From NCBI GenBank assembly GCA_031265585.1, contig JAISCL010000344.1, positions 1-38,563 on the forward strand: a stretch of 38,563 bases of DNA. Reading direction: 5' to 3'. The translations under genes were made by a program, and so were the position numbers. Each line of letters begins with the position of its first letter. The first letter of the stretch is position 1. Source of the DNA: Tannerella sp. (GTDB lineage: Bacteria; Bacteroidota; Bacteroidia; Bacteroidales; Tannerellaceae). The notes beneath the pieces are model-generated. The model had not been told where the DNA came from. It worked only from the letters and a program-made list of their open reading frames with translations, and ran no database searches. This document shows positions 7,240 through 16,531 of the stretch, piece by piece.

Positions 7240-8757
7240 ATGAAAAAGAATACTATTTTATCGCTGATATTTCCCGCTTTGCTTTTTGTTGCCTGCGAGG
7301 ATTTGAATATTAGTCCTTCCGGTTCGATTGCCGGGAGCGACTATTACAATACGGAAGAAGATGCAACGGCGGCCGTGACAGGTGTTTACAACGTACTGAC
7401 ATACGAAAAGAACACGACAAGCTATTATGGCGACATGCTGCTCTATCTCATAGACCTTTCGACTGACTATATGCGGGCGGCAGCCAACAGTCAAAGCCCT
7501 GATACAAGGGCGCTCTCGTCGGTTACATTCGATGCGGGACAGCTGCATGTCAAAACGGTATGGGAGCAGTCCTACCGCGGCATCAGTCGCGCTAATCTGG
7601 CAATCGGCAATATTCCCCGCGTCAAGGGCGACGAGACCTTGAAAAACAGACTGATAAACGAAGCAAAGTTTCTTCGCGCGCTGTTCTATTTCAATCTTGT
7701 CCAGTTATACGGCGATGTACCTTTGATCACAAGCGGCGAGTACAAAACGGAAGATTTGAACCGCGCTCCCGTGGAAGACGTTTATTCTCAAATAATCAAA
7801 GACTTGACGGATGCGCAACAACTGCCTGAAATACAAGCCGAAAAAGGCAGGGCGACCACAGGCTCGGCAACGGCTCTGCTGGCGCGCGTTTACCTTGTCA
7901 GGGCAAGTATCGCCAACAGCGCCGATGACTACCGGAAAGCGGCACAATATGCACAGGAAGTAACCGGTAGCGGAGTATACCGTTTGATCGAAAACTACTA
8001 TGATCTTTGGGATCCGGCAAAGAAAAACGGGCCGGAGCACATTTTTTCCGCTCAGTTCACGCACGGACAGGCCGGTACAGGCGCCGGCAATTCTATTTCG
8101 CATTGTGTATTCAGCACCGGACTGACCAATAATGAACCGGTACTGCTGATTACCGACGTGGCACAATTCTATGATGTTTTCGATGATAGCGATCAGCGCA
8201 AAGACGTTTCGTACGCAAAGCGTTTGTTCGACGCATCGAAAGATTCGTATTTTGAATTTACGGTTCCCCGTTTTCGCAAGTATATTGATACAACGATCCT
8301 TGCTACAAGTACAAGTCAGGCTGCTATCAATGTGCCGGTCATCCGTTATGCCGATGTGCTTTTCACGCTGGCGGAGGCTACCAACGAGGTGGACGGGCCA
8401 AACAGTGTCGCTTACAGTGCGCTGAACCGGATACGACGCCGTGCATACCGCCAACCGCCTGACGCCGCTTCGCCTTATGATGTATTGCCGGGATTGACAA
8501 AGGAAGGTTTTCGTGATCTTCTCCGCGCCGAACGCTACAAGGAATTTGTAACGGAACAGACGCGCTGGTTCGACCTTGTGCGCTGGAAAATACTCGTCAA
8601 AACGGTCAAGAGTGTGCCCGGTAAAAATATTGATTTTAAGAACTACCGCTTCCCTGTCCCGCAGCGGGAGCGCGACATCAACCCCGAAGGTCTCTGGCAG
8701 AACTGGGGCTACGAAGATTCGAAAATACAAACAAACCCTTATCAAGGATATGAATAA
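7240..8757 (+). CDS. SusD/RagB-type nutrient-binding lipoprotein, first copy
   Basis: This 505-residue surface lipoprotein forms the lid of the preceding SusC transporter. The signal peptide ends in a lipobox with Cys19 (LLFVAC). SusD hallmarks include the early ISPSGS segment, the INEAKFLRALFYFNLVQLYG helix, and the C-terminal RAERYKEFVTEQTRWFDLVRW block ending in a PVPQRERDINP-type segment. It is about 45-50 percent identical by eye to the second SusD in this locus. Its final codons overlap the start of the M20 hydrolase by 8 nt, so the hydrolase is translated together with it. Confidence 0.95.
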   Translation: MKKNTILSLIFPALLFVACEDLNISPSGSIAGSDYYNTEEDATAAVTGVYNVLTYEKNTTSYYGDMLLYLIDLSTDYMRAAANSQSPDTRALSSVTFDAGQLHVKTVWEQSYRGISRANLAIGNIPRVKGDETLKNRLINEAKFLRALFYFNLVQLYGDVPLITSGEYKTEDLNRAPVEDVYSQIIKDLTDAQQLPEIQAEKGRATTGSATALLARVYLVRASIANSADDYRKAAQYAQEVTGSGVYRLIENYYDLWDPAKKNGPEHIFSAQFTHGQAGTGAGNSISHCVFSTGLTNNEPVLLITDVAQFYDVFDDSDQRKDVSYAKRLFDASKDSYFEFTVPRFRKYIDTTILATSTSQAAINVPVIRYADVLFTLAEATNEVDGPNSVAYSALNRIRRRAYRQPPDAASPYDVLPGLTKEGFRDLLRAERYKEFVTEQTRWFDLVRWKILVKTVKSVPGKNIDFKNYRFPVPQRERDINPEGLWQNWGYEDSKIQTNPYQGYE

Positions 8758-10015
8758 AATTATTTCCATACTGGTGATTATTTCGGTAAGTATTGCATCG
8801 CTTTCCGCCTCAGACAGGAAACCTTTTTACAAGGCTCTGATTTTAGAGAAAGTAAAAGAAATCGACCCTTATGTGCGAAGTATTCGCGGGTACGTCCATG
8901 AACATCCCGAAAAGTCGCTTCAGGAGTTCGAAACCTCGAAATTCCTCAAAGCTGAAGTCGAAAAACTCGGACTGAAAGTTTATCCATCGTCTCCAACCGG
9001 CTTTTATACCATACTTGAAACCGGGCGTCCGGGCAAGACGGTCGCTTTACGTACCGACATTGACGCACTGCCGGTGAAGGAGAATCCCTTCAATCTGAAA
9101 CAGACCAAACGGTGGATCTCAAAGAACGATGGCGTCGCGCACGTTTGCGGACACGATGGACATATCGCCGTTTTGCTTGGTACGCTGAAGATATTGAACG
9201 GTCTCAAAGACCGCCTGAAGGGCCGTATCATATTTATTTTTGAAGACGCGGAAGAGATTGCAGGCGGAGTGGATAATATGATCAAGGCCCTGTCGGAATA
9301 CAGGATTGACGCTATTTATGGCAATCATGTCAATGCGGCAATACCTGTGGGAGAATTATCAATTACCGAAGGACCCGTTATGGCGGGTGCGGCAGGTATC
9401 GGTTTCGATGTGATCGGACGGGGCGGACATGCCTCGCGACCCGATCAATCCATCAATCCGGTATATGCTGCCGCCCATATTCTGACGGGAATATCAGTCG
9501 CATGGAACAACCAGATTGACATTACCAAGACAGTTACTTTAGGCATCACGCAGATTCATGGCGGAGAGGCAAGTAATATCTTCCCCAATTCGGTTTTTAT
9601 TGGCGGCACGTTAAGGTTTTTTGACCGTACGGCCGGCGAACAGGCCGTCGAAGTGTTTAAACGCGTAGCTTCGTCCGTAGCCGAAGCTCATAATGCGCAG
9701 GTAAAGTTTTCCGAAGAAAGCAAAGTGAGTATGGAACCTGTTGTCAATGACAGTTCTCTGGCTTCCATTGCGCGTGAGGTTGCCGGAGAACTGTTCCCGG
9801 GACACATCCTATCGGGAGATCAGATGTACGGATGCGAGCCGTTTTCGAGGTATCGTTCCATTGCTCCCATACTCTACATCTTTATCGGCATCGCAAATGA
9901 CGAATTGGGAAGCGGAGCGGCGCATCACAACGACAAGTTTGATATCGACGAAGACGCCCTTCAATATGGCGTTGGCGCAATGGTCGGATTTGCAGTCAAA
10001 ATGACAGAACAATAA
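8750..10015 (+). CDS. Secreted M20 family metallo-amidohydrolase
   Basis: This 421-residue protein belongs to the M20D amidohydrolases (hippurate, IAA-amino-acid and N-acyl-amino-acid hydrolases), which remove an acyl group from an amino acid or similar amide using two metal ions. Visible are RTDIDALP (101-108), the metal site HVCGHDGH (131-138, with Cys133, His135, His138), the catalytic EE at 168-169, GNHV, and a late HH pair. An N-terminal hydrophobic signal (residues 1-20) points to the periplasm. The start at 8750 overlaps the susD stop, indicating translational coupling, so it probably processes the ligand delivered by this SusCD pair. An N-acylated sulfur amino acid such as N-acyl-methionine would fit the neighbourhood (inference). 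Confidence 0.9.
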   Translation: MNKIISILVIISVSIASLSASDRKPFYKALILEKVKEIDPYVRSIRGYVHEHPEKSLQEFETSKFLKAEVEKLGLKVYPSSPTGFYTILETGRPGKTVALRTDIDALPVKENPFNLKQTKRWISKNDGVAHVCGHDGHIAVLLGTLKILNGLKDRLKGRIIFIFEDAEEIAGGVDNMIKALSEYRIDAIYGNHVNAAIPVGELSITEGPVMAGAAGIGFDVIGRGGHASRPDQSINPVYAAAHILTGISVAWNNQIDITKTVTLGITQIHGGEASNIFPNSVFIGGTLRFFDRTAGEQAVEVFKRVASSVAEAHNAQVKFSEESKVSMEPVVNDSSLASIAREVAGELFPGHILSGDQMYGCEPFSRYRSIAPILYIFIGIANDELGSGAAHHNDKFDIDEDALQYGVGAMVGFAVKMTEQ

Positions 10016-10037
10016 TTTATAATTCAATTTTTATGGC

Positions 10038-10216
10038 GATTGTTAAACTTTTAAACAGGAAATGATATGAAAATGATGAACTGAAACATTGAACAGGAGT
10101 CCCGGCACCTGCAGCAAAAGATTTGCCGGTGGGATTACAGATAAAAAAAGGGGATGCCCTGAGAATAGACAACATTACAAAGGGCATCCCACACTAATAA
10201 ATTTAAAAACTAAAAC
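10038..10216 (+). promoter_or_regulatory. Structured leader of second susC, attenuator-like, copy 2
   Basis: This is the second copy of the leader at 3872-4046. It has the same parts: AGGA at 10057-10060, a five-codon Met-rich frame at 10067-10084, hairpin 1 (TCCC 10100-10103 with GGGA 10131-10134, ACC/GGT and GCA/TGC inside), and the perfect hairpin GGGATGCCCT (10151-10160) with AGGGCATCCC (10181-10190). Compared with copy 1, one base in hairpin 1 changes G to A opposite the same T, which keeps pairing (G-T to A-T). It lies directly after the amidohydrolase, so it could act on read-through transcripts as well as on an internal promoter. No clear TAnnTTTG element was found in it. Confidence 0.6.
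10067..10084 (+). CDS. Methionine-rich leader peptide, five codons (copy 2)
   Basis: This is the same frame as in copy 1: Met-Lys-Met-Met-Asn, with AGGA 6 nt before the ATG. It precedes the two hairpins of the second susC leader. A functional reading frame is inferred from the ribosome binding site, the codon content and the context of methionine import genes, not from independent conservation. Confidence 0.45.
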   Translation: MKMMN

Positions 10217-13200
10217 ATGACAAAGGTAAATATAAAATTTAAAACAGCAAAGAAAATCGTGAACAGGATATTCATTGTTTTGGGAATGATCTTTATATCA
10301 AATCATTCTTACGCGCAACAGGTTAAAGTGGAGGGTCTGATTCTGGACGCCGCCACGAATGAACCGGTTGCCGGTGCGAACGTGTTCCTCCTCAATGAGA
10401 AAAACGGTACTGTAGCCGACCTGAACGGGGCGTTTTCCGTAAACGTAAATGCTTTCCCCGCCACGATTTCGATTAGTTTCATAGGATACAGGACGCTTGA
10501 AATGGAAGTGTATGAGTATCCCGAACCTCTTACCGTCTTTTTGCAGGAAAACCTGAACCTGATCGACGAAGTTGTGGTAATCGGCTACGGAACACAGAAA
10601 CGGAAAGAGCTGACCGGCTCGGTTGTCTCTATTTCAGCCGAAACGTTGCAACAGCCGGTCACATCTTTCGACCAGATCTTAAGCGGAGCCGTGCCGGGCG
10701 TCGCCGTCAATCAGAACTCGGGACAGCCGGGCGCCTCGTCCACGATCCGGATCCGCGGCGGCAATTCGATCAACGGCGGTAACGAACCGCTTTTTGTGAT
10801 TGACGGTTTCATCGTTTACAACGATAACAATAACAGTAAAACAAACGTTGGACAGGACTTGTCTGCTATCGGCGGCATTGACGCCAATATCAACCTGCTG
10901 TCAACCATCAATCCCGCCGACATCGAATCCATAGAAATATTGAAAGATGCTTCGGCTACGGCCATCTACGGTACGCGCGGTGCAAACGGGGTGATCATCA
11001 TTACTACTAAAAAGGGGAAAAAAGGGTCAAACAACATCTCGTACCGGTCGGCGGCGGGATGGTCGGAAATTGCGAAAACCCCCAAACTGCTCAGCGGCCC
11101 CGAATGGTGGGCGTTTTACAGGGATTTCAATTCGGCAGGCGTGGTCGCACAGGTAGAGGCAAATGGCGGCTTCGACCCGAACAGCACCGCGGACTGGGTG
11201 GGCGAGGCCCTGCAAAAGGGTATCACGCAAGACCATCAACTGTCCATTAGCGGGGGAGACCACAAAGGCCGTTACGCCGTTTCGGGCAACTATACTTCGC
11301 AGTCCGGGATCCTTAGAAACACCGGATACGAACGTTACTCGCTTCGCGCCAACCTCGACCGGGAAGTGTTCCGGAATTTCCGTATCGGGCTGAATGTACT
11401 CGGCAGTTACGCCGTACAAAATTCACTGGGAACCTATAACCACGACAATGAGGTAAATTCGTGGGTATCCATCCTGAGATCTTCGCCCGTAGTGCCGGTC
11501 TACAACGCCGACGGTACGTTCAACCATTACAACCCGTTTGCCGATAATCCGGAAGAAAACGCGCTGTCCGACCTGCTGACCACCACCAGCGAAACCAAAG
11601 CAAACCGGGCGCTGGGTAACTTTTATGCCGAATATAAGATAGCGCCCGACCTGACAGCGAAAGTAAACCTGGGCGCCGACCTGCTCGGAAGCAATCAAAA
11701 TTACTACGCCCCGAAAGATGCGATCGGCGGACACAAATCAAACGGCTATGCTTTGAAAGGCAATAAAACAGCCCATTCGTGGCAATCGGAATTTACGCTG
11801 AACTACGACCGGACATACAACGAAATTCATCGCGCCGGCGCCCTGTTCGGATACACTTACCAGCGCTCGGATCTCGAATACGGCAACGCTATCGCGACCA
11901 ATTTCCAGAACGAAGCGACAAAGCACAACAGCCTGCAGAGCGGTACGCCTTCAACCCCGTATTCGGGGATTGAAACAAGCGTCCTGGTTTCGTACCTTGG
12001 CCGGGTGAATTACACGTTGCGTGATAAATACAATTTGACCCTTACGTTGCGTGCCGACGGCTCGTCGCGTTTCGGCCCGGATAACCACTGGGCTTATTTC
12101 CCTGCCGCCGGCCTGTCGTGGAATGTGAATAACGAATCATTCCTGAAAGCATACGGGACGTTAAGCAACCTCAAACTGCGTGTAAGCGCCGGCATCACCG
12201 GAAACCAGGAAATACCGGCATATCTTTACGAAAATACGCTTGTGCCGGAAACCTATTCGTATGGCGGCACGGTGGTCGTCGGATTTGCGCCGGGTATCAC
12301 AAAGCCCAATCCCGGTTTGAAATGGGAACGCACGACCCAGTACAACGCGGGGATTGACCTCGGGCTACGGAAAGACCGCATTACGGTGACATTCGACGCT
12401 TACTACAAGAAAACCACAGACCTGTTGCTGCTCCTGCCCGTCGAAAAAACGACAGGATACGAAAATACGTATGCCAATGCAGGTTCCGTTTCCAATAAAG
12501 GCATCGAGATCGGCCTGAACATCCACGCCTTCAAGTCCAAAAACTTTAACTGGCATACCGGACTGAACGGGTCGCGCAACGTAAACAAGGTACTTGACCT
12601 CGGAGGACTGGACGAAATACAGCCCATATTCCCGGCTGCAGGAGCGCTCTCAACCGTATATCCCACAATCGTCAGGCCGGGGCTTCCGCTGGGTACGTTT
12701 TATGGCTATCGCTTTGAAGGTGTGGTACAGCAGGGCGAAGACGTCTCGACGGTACCTGTCGCTTCATGGATCACCGACCCGGCCTTTCAGCCTCAACCCG
12801 GCTATCCGAAATATGCAAACCAGAACGACGATCATGTGATTACATCCGAAGACAAAGTGGTACTGGGTAACGCCCAGCCCGATTTCATTGCCGGCTTCAA
12901 CAACACGTTCGTCTTCAAGAGGTGGGACGCTTCATTCTATTTCCTGGCAAGTTACGGCAACGAACTGTACAATGCCCTCGAAAATAAACTGAACATACCC
13001 TACCATAACTACAACGCCTCGGCAGCCCTGAAAGACAGATGGACGACAGGTAATCCGTCGAACAGCGTCCCCAAGGCATACGAAGCAAGCACTTTCGTCA
13101 TGGACGACCGCTTTATTGAGGACGCCTCCTACCTGAGACTGAAAAATGTGACGGTCGGATATACCGTCCCGTTCCGCATCAGGGGATTGACCCAAAAACC

Positions 13201-13384
13201 GTCGTTGCGTATATTCTTTACGGCTCAAAACCTGTTCACGCTGACCGGATACAAAGGTTTCGACCCCGAAGCGTCACGTATCGGAAATACAAGCTACGAA
13301 CAGAGTTCGCTCTATCAGGGCGTCGATTACGGCGCATATCCTTCGACAAGAACATTCCTGTTCGGTATTAATTTAAACTTATAA
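10217..13384 (+). CDS. SusC-type TonB-dependent outer-membrane transporter, second copy
   Basis: This 1055-residue protein has the same architecture as the first copy: signal peptide cleaved near Ala33 (HSYA/QQ), carboxypeptidase-regulatory-like domain, EVVVIGYGTQKR segment, plug with GQPGASSTIRIRG, and a large barrel. Its signal region is six residues shorter than copy 1. By eye its body is richer in G and C at third positions than the first SusC, while leader and first 130 codons are almost the same in both. That mosaic pattern suggests gene conversion or copying of a 5' regulatory and export module onto a different transporter body. It pairs with the SusD 13 nt downstream. Confidence 0.95.
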   Translation: MTKVNIKFKTAKKIVNRIFIVLGMIFISNHSYAQQVKVEGLILDAATNEPVAGANVFLLNEKNGTVADLNGAFSVNVNAFPATISISFIGYRTLEMEVYEYPEPLTVFLQENLNLIDEVVVIGYGTQKRKELTGSVVSISAETLQQPVTSFDQILSGAVPGVAVNQNSGQPGASSTIRIRGGNSINGGNEPLFVIDGFIVYNDNNNSKTNVGQDLSAIGGIDANINLLSTINPADIESIEILKDASATAIYGTRGANGVIIITTKKGKKGSNNISYRSAAGWSEIAKTPKLLSGPEWWAFYRDFNSAGVVAQVEANGGFDPNSTADWVGEALQKGITQDHQLSISGGDHKGRYAVSGNYTSQSGILRNTGYERYSLRANLDREVFRNFRIGLNVLGSYAVQNSLGTYNHDNEVNSWVSILRSSPVVPVYNADGTFNHYNPFADNPEENALSDLLTTTSETKANRALGNFYAEYKIAPDLTAKVNLGADLLGSNQNYYAPKDAIGGHKSNGYALKGNKTAHSWQSEFTLNYDRTYNEIHRAGALFGYTYQRSDLEYGNAIATNFQNEATKHNSLQSGTPSTPYSGIETSVLVSYLGRVNYTLRDKYNLTLTLRADGSSRFGPDNHWAYFPAAGLSWNVNNESFLKAYGTLSNLKLRVSAGITGNQEIPAYLYENTLVPETYSYGGTVVVGFAPGITKPNPGLKWERTTQYNAGIDLGLRKDRITVTFDAYYKKTTDLLLLLPVEKTTGYENTYANAGSVSNKGIEIGLNIHAFKSKNFNWHTGLNGSRNVNKVLDLGGLDEIQPIFPAAGALSTVYPTIVRPGLPLGTFYGYRFEGVVQQGEDVSTVPVASWITDPAFQPQPGYPKYANQNDDHVITSEDKVVLGNAQPDFIAGFNNTFVFKRWDASFYFLASYGNELYNALENKLNIPYHNYNASAALKDRWTTGNPSNSVPKAYEASTFVMDDRFIEDASYLRLKNVTVGYTVPFRIRGLTQKPSLRIFFTAQNLFTLTGYKGFDPEASRIGNTSYEQSSLYQGVDYGAYPSTRTFLFGINLNL

Positions 13385-13397
13385 AAAGACAGATTAT

Positions 13398-14957
13398 ATG
13401 AAAAAGACAATAATAACAGTATGGATTGGATTCGGCATGATGGCCGCTTCCTGCACGGAGGAGCTTGATCAGCATCCGTCGGGACTGCTCACCGACAGCA
13501 ATTATTTTCAAACGGAAGACGATGCGGTTACGGCTGTGGACGGCGTGTACGCCATCCTGGTTCACAGCGACAAAAATACGCCCCTCTACGGAGACCAGAT
13601 TTTGTATCTCAGTGATTTGACCTCCGATTATATGAGAGCCGGTGCAAACTCCAACAGTCCCGAAACCCGTGCGATAAGTTCGGTCGGTTACGATGCCGGC
13701 AACTTTGAGATTCAATGTACCTGGGAGCAGATATACAAAGGCATTGCCCGCGCGAATATCGCCGTAGACAATATTCCCAACGTAAACGCTTCGGACGAAG
13801 TCCGGCAGCGCCTGATTAACGAAGCCAAATTCCTTCGCGCACTGCTCTATTTTAATGCCGTACAGTTTTGGGGTGACATCCCGCTTGTCAAGTCGAGCGA
13901 ATACAGCGCGGAAGACCTCAACCGTCATCCGGTCGAAGACGTTTACGATTTTATCATTCGGGATTTGGAAGACGCTTCGGCATTGCCCCCGGAACAAAGC
14001 GCGGCAGGCAGGGCGACAGGCGGTTCCGCCGACGCGCTGCTGGCCAGGGTTTACCTCGTTCATTCGAGCTTGTCCGGCGCCAATGCGGCTTCCGACTTGA
14101 ACAGCGCAGTACAGTACGCTTACAGGGTCATCAACAGCGGTCGATACGAACTGTTTGCCAACTTCTACGATGCGTTCGACCCGGCTAAAAAGAACGGCAA
14201 AGAACACATCTTTTCGGCACAGTTTGCCTACGGACAGGATAACGGTTTTTCGGGTAATTCGGCGCAGCATTGCACCTGGAGTACCGGGTTCAATCAGAAT
14301 GAGCCGGTATTAATTATCACGGATTTGGATTTGTTCTACAACTCTTATGCCGAAGGCGACCAGCGCAGGGACGGCAGTTACGCGAAACGGCTGTACAACC
14401 CCGCCGATAACAGCACCTTTGAGTTTGATTTGCCCCGTTTCCGCAAGCTTATCGACACGGTTTACGGCGCGAACTGGCTCGCTTCGGCAATCAACGTTCC
14501 CGTGATCCGCTACGCCGACGTGTATTTCACCCTGGCGGAAGCGCTCAACGAACTGGGCGGTCCCGACAGCGAACATAACGGCATTTCGGCTTACGACGCC
14601 CTCAACGAAATCCGCCGTCGCGCTTTCCGCGAGGGGAAATACAGCGCCGGCGCGGACAGTCCCGGAACCCCGCCGTATGCGCATGATTTGAGCGGACTGA
14701 CAAAAGAATCCTTTCGTGACGTCCTGCAGCAGGAGCGTTATTTCGAGTTTGTTCTCGAACAGACGCGCTGGTTCGACCTTGTACGCTGGAAAAAACTTGT
14801 AACGTCCGTCAGCCGTACAAAGCCGGCGGTTTCGGTGCGCAACTACCGTTTCCCGATACCCCATTCGGAGCGGCTGCTCAACCCCGAAGGCTTATGGCAA
14901 AATTACGGTTATGACGGCGCGACCGTTTCCAACCCGTATGACGAAAGTTATAAATAA
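13398..14957 (+). CDS. SusD/RagB-type nutrient-binding lipoprotein, second copy
   Basis: This 519-residue protein has a lipobox with Cys19 (MAASC) and the usual SusD blocks: LDQHPSG near the N-terminus, RLINEAKFLRALLYFNAVQF in the first third, a RYADVYFTLAEALNELGG segment and the C-terminal QERYFEFVLEQTRWFDLVRW. It partners the second SusC at the cell surface. A short GC-rich hairpin lies between its stop and the nitrogenase-like genes. No hydrolase follows it, unlike the first pair. Confidence 0.95.
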   Translation: MKKTIITVWIGFGMMAASCTEELDQHPSGLLTDSNYFQTEDDAVTAVDGVYAILVHSDKNTPLYGDQILYLSDLTSDYMRAGANSNSPETRAISSVGYDAGNFEIQCTWEQIYKGIARANIAVDNIPNVNASDEVRQRLINEAKFLRALLYFNAVQFWGDIPLVKSSEYSAEDLNRHPVEDVYDFIIRDLEDASALPPEQSAAGRATGGSADALLARVYLVHSSLSGANAASDLNSAVQYAYRVINSGRYELFANFYDAFDPAKKNGKEHIFSAQFAYGQDNGFSGNSAQHCTWSTGFNQNEPVLIITDLDLFYNSYAEGDQRRDGSYAKRLYNPADNSTFEFDLPRFRKLIDTVYGANWLASAINVPVIRYADVYFTLAEALNELGGPDSEHNGISAYDALNEIRRRAFREGKYSAGADSPGTPPYAHDLSGLTKESFRDVLQQERYFEFVLEQTRWFDLVRWKKLVTSVSRTKPAVSVRNYRFPIPHSERLLNPEGLWQNYGYDGATVSNPYDESYK

Positions 14958-14969
14958 TGGAATAAAAGA

Positions 14970-14998
14970 CAACCGGCGGATGCAGGCTTCGCCGGTTG
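14970..14998 (+). terminator. GC-rich hairpin between susD and nifD-like gene
   Basis: CAACCGGCG (14970-14978) pairs perfectly with CGCCGGTTG (14990-14998) around an 11-nt loop. The following bases alternate T and A and reach only a four-T run, so this is a weak or partial terminator, or an RNA-stabilising hairpin that sets different expression levels for the transport and reductase genes. No TAnnTTTG promoter element was found between 14958 and 15041. Confidence 0.45.
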
Positions 14999-15041
14999 TA
15001 TATATATGATTTTACAGTATTCATTTTTAACAGTAATAATT

Positions 15042-16517
15042 ATGGCAATAGATGTAAAGAGTAAATTATGCGGATCCCGTGAATCGCGGATCGGGTCAAT
15101 AACCGGTTATTCCGGAACGTTACAGGAGATCGGGCAGGAAATCACCTGCGACGGTTGTCCGGGTGAGCGGAAGAGGTGCTTCAGCCAGGCAGCGGGCTGT
15201 GCATCGGGTTGTGCGCTGGCGCAGGCTGCTGAAATCAATGACGTCGCCATTGTCCACCACGGGCCTTCGGGGTGTGCCGCCATTGCACAGGTCAAACCGG
15301 CTTTTGACCTGCTTGCGAATGCGATAGGCCGCGACAGGAGCAGTTTTGCCTATACCTGTACGGATATGACGGAAGCCGATACGGTGTTCGGAGCTACCGA
15401 AAACCTGAAAGAGGCCGTGATCGAAACTTATAACCGGTATCATCCCAAAGCGATTTTTGTCGGGGCATCGTGTGTGAGCGGCGTTATCGGCGAAGATCTG
15501 GAAGGCATTATCGAGGACGTAAGGGATGTCATCGGTATTCCTGTTGCTCCCATTCACTGCGAGGGATTCAAATCGCAGATCTGGGCATCGGGATTTGACG
15601 CAACCTATCATGCCATCCTGAAATACATCGTCAAACCGCCGCAGAAGAAAACCAACAAAGTCAATATCATCGGTTTCACGGCAGGTATGGCCTGGAACAC
15701 ACGCGACGACATCATACGCCTGCTTGATGTGCTCGGGCTTGAGCCGACATTTCTGCTGGCCGCCTCGACGGTCGGGGAACTGGAACACCTGTCGGAAGCG
15801 ACCGCATCCATCACCACCTGCAGCACCCTGTCCTCCTATCTCGGCATTGGCCTGGAGACGGCATACGGCGTCCCCTTCATACGTTCCCTGCAGCCGCACG
15901 GGATTACGGGATACGAAGACCTGGCCCGCCAACTGTCCAAAGTCGTCGGGAAGGAAGCGGAAATGGAAGCCTTCCTGCAGAAGGAAAGGAGCCTGTACCT
16001 GCCCGCAATCGAAAAGATAGGGGAGCAGTTGACGGGCAAACGCGCCATGATCGCAATGGGCCCGAATCTGGGAGCGAACATAGCCCGTGTATTGCAGGAG
16101 TTCGGCATGAAGATTGAGCACCTTACGGCCTGGCATTTCGACAAGCAATATGACGACGGCACCCGTCCGCAGGCGCTGCAATACCTGATTGACCATTCGC
16201 CGGAGAATTTCACTTATTCGGTGAATCACCTGCAGAACTTTGAATTTATGAACATCCTCCATACCATCAAACCCGACATTTTCGTCTCAAGACATCCCGA
16301 TTCGGCTATCTGGTCCATGAAGATAGGCGTCCCGGGCTACTGTGTCTACGACGAATACAACGTTTTCGGATACAAAGGCACGCTTCGCTTCGGAAAGACC
16401 CTGCTGGATCTGATCCTGAATCGCAGCTTCACCGAAAACCTGTCGAAACATGTCCGCCTGCCCTACACGGACTGGTGGATGCAGCAGAAACCGGATACTT
16501 TTTTACTGGCAAACTAA
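15042..16517 (+). CDS. Nitrogenase-like reductase, NifD-like (alpha) subunit
   Basis: This 491-residue protein belongs to the nitrogenase component 1 / protochlorophyllide reductase superfamily. P-cluster-type cysteines align with NifD by context and spacing: Cys53 (NifD Cys62), Cys78 in HHGPSGC (Cys88) and Cys144 in GASCVSGVIGEDLE (Cys154); the 78-to-144 interval equals NifD's 66. Cys260 in TASITTCST falls where NifD has cofactor ligand Cys275. Lys445 in FGYKG stands where NifD has His442, and the positions of NifD Gln191 and His195 are Trp181 and Phe185, so N2 reduction is unlikely. There are extra N-terminal cysteines (10, 36, 39, 46, 57). The start at 15042 is preferred over an in-frame ATG at 15006, which adds an unrelated hydrophobic stretch. 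A NifK-like gene follows after 14 nt. A methylthio-alkane-reductase-like function (MarD) is the favoured inference; a NifE-like scaffold is the alternative. Confidence 0.85.
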   Translation: MAIDVKSKLCGSRESRIGSITGYSGTLQEIGQEITCDGCPGERKRCFSQAAGCASGCALAQAAEINDVAIVHHGPSGCAAIAQVKPAFDLLANAIGRDRSSFAYTCTDMTEADTVFGATENLKEAVIETYNRYHPKAIFVGASCVSGVIGEDLEGIIEDVRDVIGIPVAPIHCEGFKSQIWASGFDATYHAILKYIVKPPQKKTNKVNIIGFTAGMAWNTRDDIIRLLDVLGLEPTFLLAASTVGELEHLSEATASITTCSTLSSYLGIGLETAYGVPFIRSLQPHGITGYEDLARQLSKVVGKEAEMEAFLQKERSLYLPAIEKIGEQLTGKRAMIAMGPNLGANIARVLQEFGMKIEHLTAWHFDKQYDDGTRPQALQYLIDHSPENFTYSVNHLQNFEFMNILHTIKPDIFVSRHPDSAIWSMKIGVPGYCVYDEYNVFGYKGTLRFGKTLLDLILNRSFTENLSKHVRLPYTDWWMQQKPDTFLLAN

Positions 16518-16531
16518 AAAAGAGAAATAAT

